DNA from: DATMYQ01 sp035560935
GTDB lineage: Bacteria; Bacillota; Negativicutes; Sporomusales; Sporomusaceae
Direction of reading: 5' to 3'
Assembly: GCA_035560935.1 (NCBI GenBank)
Contig: DATMYQ010000229.1
Coordinates: 1 to 8,002 of the forward strand
DNA length: 8,002 nucleotides
The notes beneath the pieces were generated by a model, which was not told the origin of the DNA, made no database searches, and was given only the letters and a program-made list of their open reading frames with translations. This document shows, piece by piece, positions 5,975 to 8,002 of this stretch (positions are counted from its first letter, which is position 1; each line of letters opens with the position of its first letter). Both the position numbers and the translations under genes were made by a program.

Positions 5975-7402
5975 ATGAGCATTGCCGCTGATATTTGTCG
6001 TAAGATTACCGCGCTGAACCCAGCGCAGATTGATATTTTGGACCGGGCTGACCGCGTACTGGCTTTGGCGGCGGATTTAGCCCATGCGCAGGTCACGCTG
6101 TATGCTACAGCGAGGAATGCCAATTATCTGGCTATTGTCTCCCAGGCTCGTCCCAATACCAGTTTCCTGCAGTTTAAATCCAACATTATCGGCAATACGG
6201 TGCAGGCAGCGGAAGAACCGTTGGTTTGCCGCGTGTTGGAGTCGGGGGAATCGATTGCGGGACAGCGGGAATGGGCGTTGGGGATGGACGTGTTGGAAAT
6301 GCGGCTATTTCCGTTGCGGGACGGTCAAGGGAAAGTATTTGCCGTAGTCAGTTTTGAAACCAGTAATGAGGAATATGGTGTGGGTGATCATGGTTTATTG
6401 GTAGAAACTGCCTATCTGCTGTTGCTGTCGCAGCCGCCGGACGGAGAGGCGGGAACGCTGTATCGACCGTTGGGTGCTCGTGACGGCATTGTATTGATTG
6501 ACGAGCGGGGTTATATTCTCTTGGCTAACCCTGCTGCCGACAGTATCTATAAAGTGTTGGGCGTTAACCGGTTGGTGGGTCGACGGATTTATGACCGCGC
6601 GGTAAATATGCGTCTGGCCCAGCGGGCCGTAAACTATGGCCAGCCGGATGAAGCAGAAATGGAAATTGGCAGTCTGATACTGGTGCAACGGGCAATTCCG
6701 GTTAATGTGGCTGGGTGGTCACAACGGACGCTGCTTATTGTGGCCGACGTGACGGAAGTACGAAAAAAAGAAAAGGAATTGTTGGTCAAATCAGCGGTGA
6801 TCCAGGAAATACACCATCGCGTAAAAAATAATCTCCAGACCATTGCCAGTCTGCTTAGGTTGCAGGCGCGCCGCACCCGGTCGGAAGAAGTGAAGGCTGC
6901 CTTGCGGGAAAGTGTAAACCGTATTCTCAGCATTTCAGTGGTGCACGAGTTTTTGTCCCAACAGGACCGGGAATTTATTGATGTGGCGGAAGTGGCAAAA
7001 AATATCCTGGATATGGTGATTCAAAACATGCTGGAGCCCGACTTTAACATTGAAACCGTATTTAACGGTCCGACCGTTATTTTACCGTCAGAACAGGCCA
7101 GCAGTCTGGCTCTGGTGATTAATGAACTGATTCAGAATTGTATCGAGCATGGCTTTGTTGGCCGCCAAGAAGGGCTGATTGGGATAGATATTGAAATTAT
7201 GGCTGATGAATATCAGATTGATATTTTTGATAATGGTATTGGACTGCCGGAATCCTTTGATCTGAACTCCACGAACAGCCTGGGGCTGCAGATTGTCAGA
7301 ACCCTGATTGAAACGGATCTGGGTGGGAAATTTCGTTTGTCCACGAAATCGGGTACGCGGGCCAGCATTACAGTGCCCCGCAGCATTGGTGACAGAAAGT
7401 AA
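5975..7402 (+). CDS. Soluble sensor histidine kinase, PdtaS/EutW-like (GAF-like, PAS, HisKA_2, HATPase)
   Basis: A 475-residue cytosolic sensor kinase; no signal peptide or membrane segment is visible. Domains in order: a GAF-like histidine-kinase N-terminal domain (about 10-150, with EEPLVCRVLESGESI at 80-94), a PAS domain (about 163-262, with GIVLIDERGYILLANPAA at 171-188), HisKA_2 dimerisation and phosphoacceptor region (about 270-345) with EIHHRVKNNLQ (278-288, H281 the likely phosphorylated His), and an HATPase domain (about 370-470) with N-box NELIQNCIEH (383-392), DNGIGLP (419-425) and SLGLQIV (435-441). All catalytic motifs look intact. Start ATG 5975 has GGAGG 10 nt upstream. The next gene begins 13 nt after the stop and encodes an ANTAR response regulator, so this kinase most likely phosphorylates it. 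The signal is unknown; related pairs respond to ethanolamine (EutW) or act in nitrogen or nutrient responses. Confidence 0.92.
   Translation: MSIAADICRKITALNPAQIDILDRADRVLALAADLAHAQVTLYATARNANYLAIVSQARPNTSFLQFKSNIIGNTVQAAEEPLVCRVLESGESIAGQREWALGMDVLEMRLFPLRDGQGKVFAVVSFETSNEEYGVGDHGLLVETAYLLLLSQPPDGEAGTLYRPLGARDGIVLIDERGYILLANPAADSIYKVLGVNRLVGRRIYDRAVNMRLAQRAVNYGQPDEAEMEIGSLILVQRAIPVNVAGWSQRTLLIVADVTEVRKKEKELLVKSAVIQEIHHRVKNNLQTIASLLRLQARRTRSEEVKAALRESVNRILSISVVHEFLSQQDREFIDVAEVAKNILDMVIQNMLEPDFNIETVFNGPTVILPSEQASSLALVINELIQNCIEHGFVGRQEGLIGIDIEIMADEYQIDIFDNGIGLPESFDLNSTNSLGLQIVRTLIETDLGGKFRLSTKSGTRASITVPRSIGDRK
6011..6026 (+). repeat. GC-rich hairpin near the 5' end of the kinase gene
   Basis: GCGCTG (6011-6016) and CAGCGC (6021-6026) are perfect complements with a 4-nt AACC loop, 36 nt into the coding region. 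It lies within codons 13-18 (ALNPAQ). No U-tract follows. It could slow early translation or be incidental, since such 6-bp stems are common by chance. Confidence 0.35.
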
Positions 7403-7415
7403 GGGAGGGTTTGGG

Positions 7416-8002
7416 ATGGAAGCGTTGCGGATTGTTATCGCGGATAATGAATCCATTATCCGTATGGATCTGAAAGAATTGTTGGAGGAAGCGGGTCATG
7501 AAGTGATCGGGCAGGCGATGGACGGACTGCGGGCGGTGGAACTGGCCCGCAAGTATCGACCGGATCTGGTCATCATGGATATTAAGATGCCGGAAATGGA
7601 TGGAATTACTGCGGCCACCATTATTTCGGACGAGAAACTGGCACCGGTGCTTCTGTTGACTGCGTTCAGTCAGAAAGAGATTGTTGATAAAGCAAAAGAT
7701 TCCGGGGTTTTGGGTTATTTGGTGAAGCCGGTGAAGGAAGCCAATCTGTTCCCGGCGATGGAGATTGCCATTTCCCGGTTTCAGGAATTTATGGAATTGG
7801 AACGGGAACTGGAAGACGTGAAAAAATCTTTGGAAACCCGTAAAATTCTTGACCGGGCCAAAGGAATTTTAATGGAGGCGCACGGACTCAGTGAAACGGA
7901 AGCTTATCGGCGGATACAGCAATATAGCATGAGCAAACGGAAATCGATTCGTGAAGTGGCGGAATCCATTGTTGCCTCTGTTACCCGTAGAAATAGAAAA
8001 GG
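7416..8002 (+). CDS. ANTAR-domain response regulator, probable transcription antiterminator (3' end cut by window edge)
   Basis: Two-component response regulator with an RNA-binding output domain, cognate to the kinase just upstream. I translated 195 codons plus two bases with no stop; family members are about 190-200 residues, so the true end should lie just beyond the edge. Receiver domain about 1-120: acidic residue D10 in IADNE, phosphoacceptor D55 in VIMDIKMP, T82 in LLLTAFS and K104 in VKP. A linker helix and coiled coil (about 120-142) lead to the ANTAR domain (about 135-190) with ILDRAKGILMEAHGLSETEA (144-163) and a following helix with REVAESIV (179-186). On phosphorylation such proteins dimerise and bind paired hexaloop hairpins that overlap terminators, allowing read-through (EutV, PdtaR, AmiR, NasR). 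ATG 7416 has GGGAGGG 6 nt upstream. Targets are not visible, except possibly the hairpin at 5573-5590. Confidence 0.93.
   Translation, partial: MEALRIVIADNESIIRMDLKELLEEAGHEVIGQAMDGLRAVELARKYRPDLVIMDIKMPEMDGITAATIISDEKLAPVLLLTAFSQKEIVDKAKDSGVLGYLVKPVKEANLFPAMEIAISRFQEFMELERELEDVKKSLETRKILDRAKGILMEAHGLSETEAYRRIQQYSMSKRKSIREVAESIVASVTRRNRK

Overview
The window looks like chromosomal DNA from an anaerobic, low-to-moderate GC Firmicute. A Negativicutes (Sporomusa-type) bacterium is my best guess. The basis is the compact thiL-tsaE-tsaB-rimI-tsaD housekeeping cluster, strong AGGAGG-type ribosome binding sites, a TyrR-like sigma54 activator with ACT and PAS domains, and a soluble histidine kinase paired with an ANTAR antiterminator. 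The lineage is inferred from gene content and style only. I see no mobile elements, CRISPR arrays, tRNA or rRNA genes.

Layout. Positions 5-44 hold a rho-independent terminator for the minus-strand gene 57-1631, a TyrR-family sigma54-dependent regulator (ACT-PAS-AAA+-HTH) that starts at TTG. A 183-bp divergent intergenic region (1632-1814) carries a perfect 8-bp inverted repeat and an extended -10 promoter with an AT-rich upstream tract, firing rightward. That promoter drives a tight five-gene operon: thiL (thiamine-monophosphate kinase), tsaE, tsaB, rimI and tsaD. The gaps are 21 nt, a 41-nt overlap, a 4-nt ATGA overlap and 7 nt. TsaB, TsaD and TsaE form the threonylcarbamoyl transfer machinery that makes t6A at position 37 of ANN-decoding tRNAs; TsaC, which makes the threonylcarbamoyl-AMP donor, must be encoded elsewhere. 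RimI acetylates protein N-termini, classically ribosomal protein S18.

A 427-bp non-coding region (5548-5974) follows tsaD. It holds a small hairpin whose six-base loop fits the ANTAR-binding rule (A at loop position 1, G at position 4), a strong intrinsic terminator, and then a cluster of DnaA-box sequences: two perfect, directly abutting copies plus near-matches, followed by a GC-rich block and an AT-rich tract. This is the least explained part of the window.

The right end is a two-gene signalling unit: a cytosolic histidine kinase (GAF-like N-terminus, PAS, HisKA_2, HATPase) and, 13 nt on, a response regulator whose output is the RNA-binding ANTAR domain. The pair resembles EutW/EutV and PdtaS/PdtaR and probably controls transcription by antitermination. 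The last gene runs off the window edge within about one codon of its expected end.

Nothing here is clearly a new enzymatic system. The best candidates for something undescribed are the DnaA-box cluster between tsaD and the kinase, and the possibility that the preceding hairpin and terminator are a target of the adjacent ANTAR regulator.
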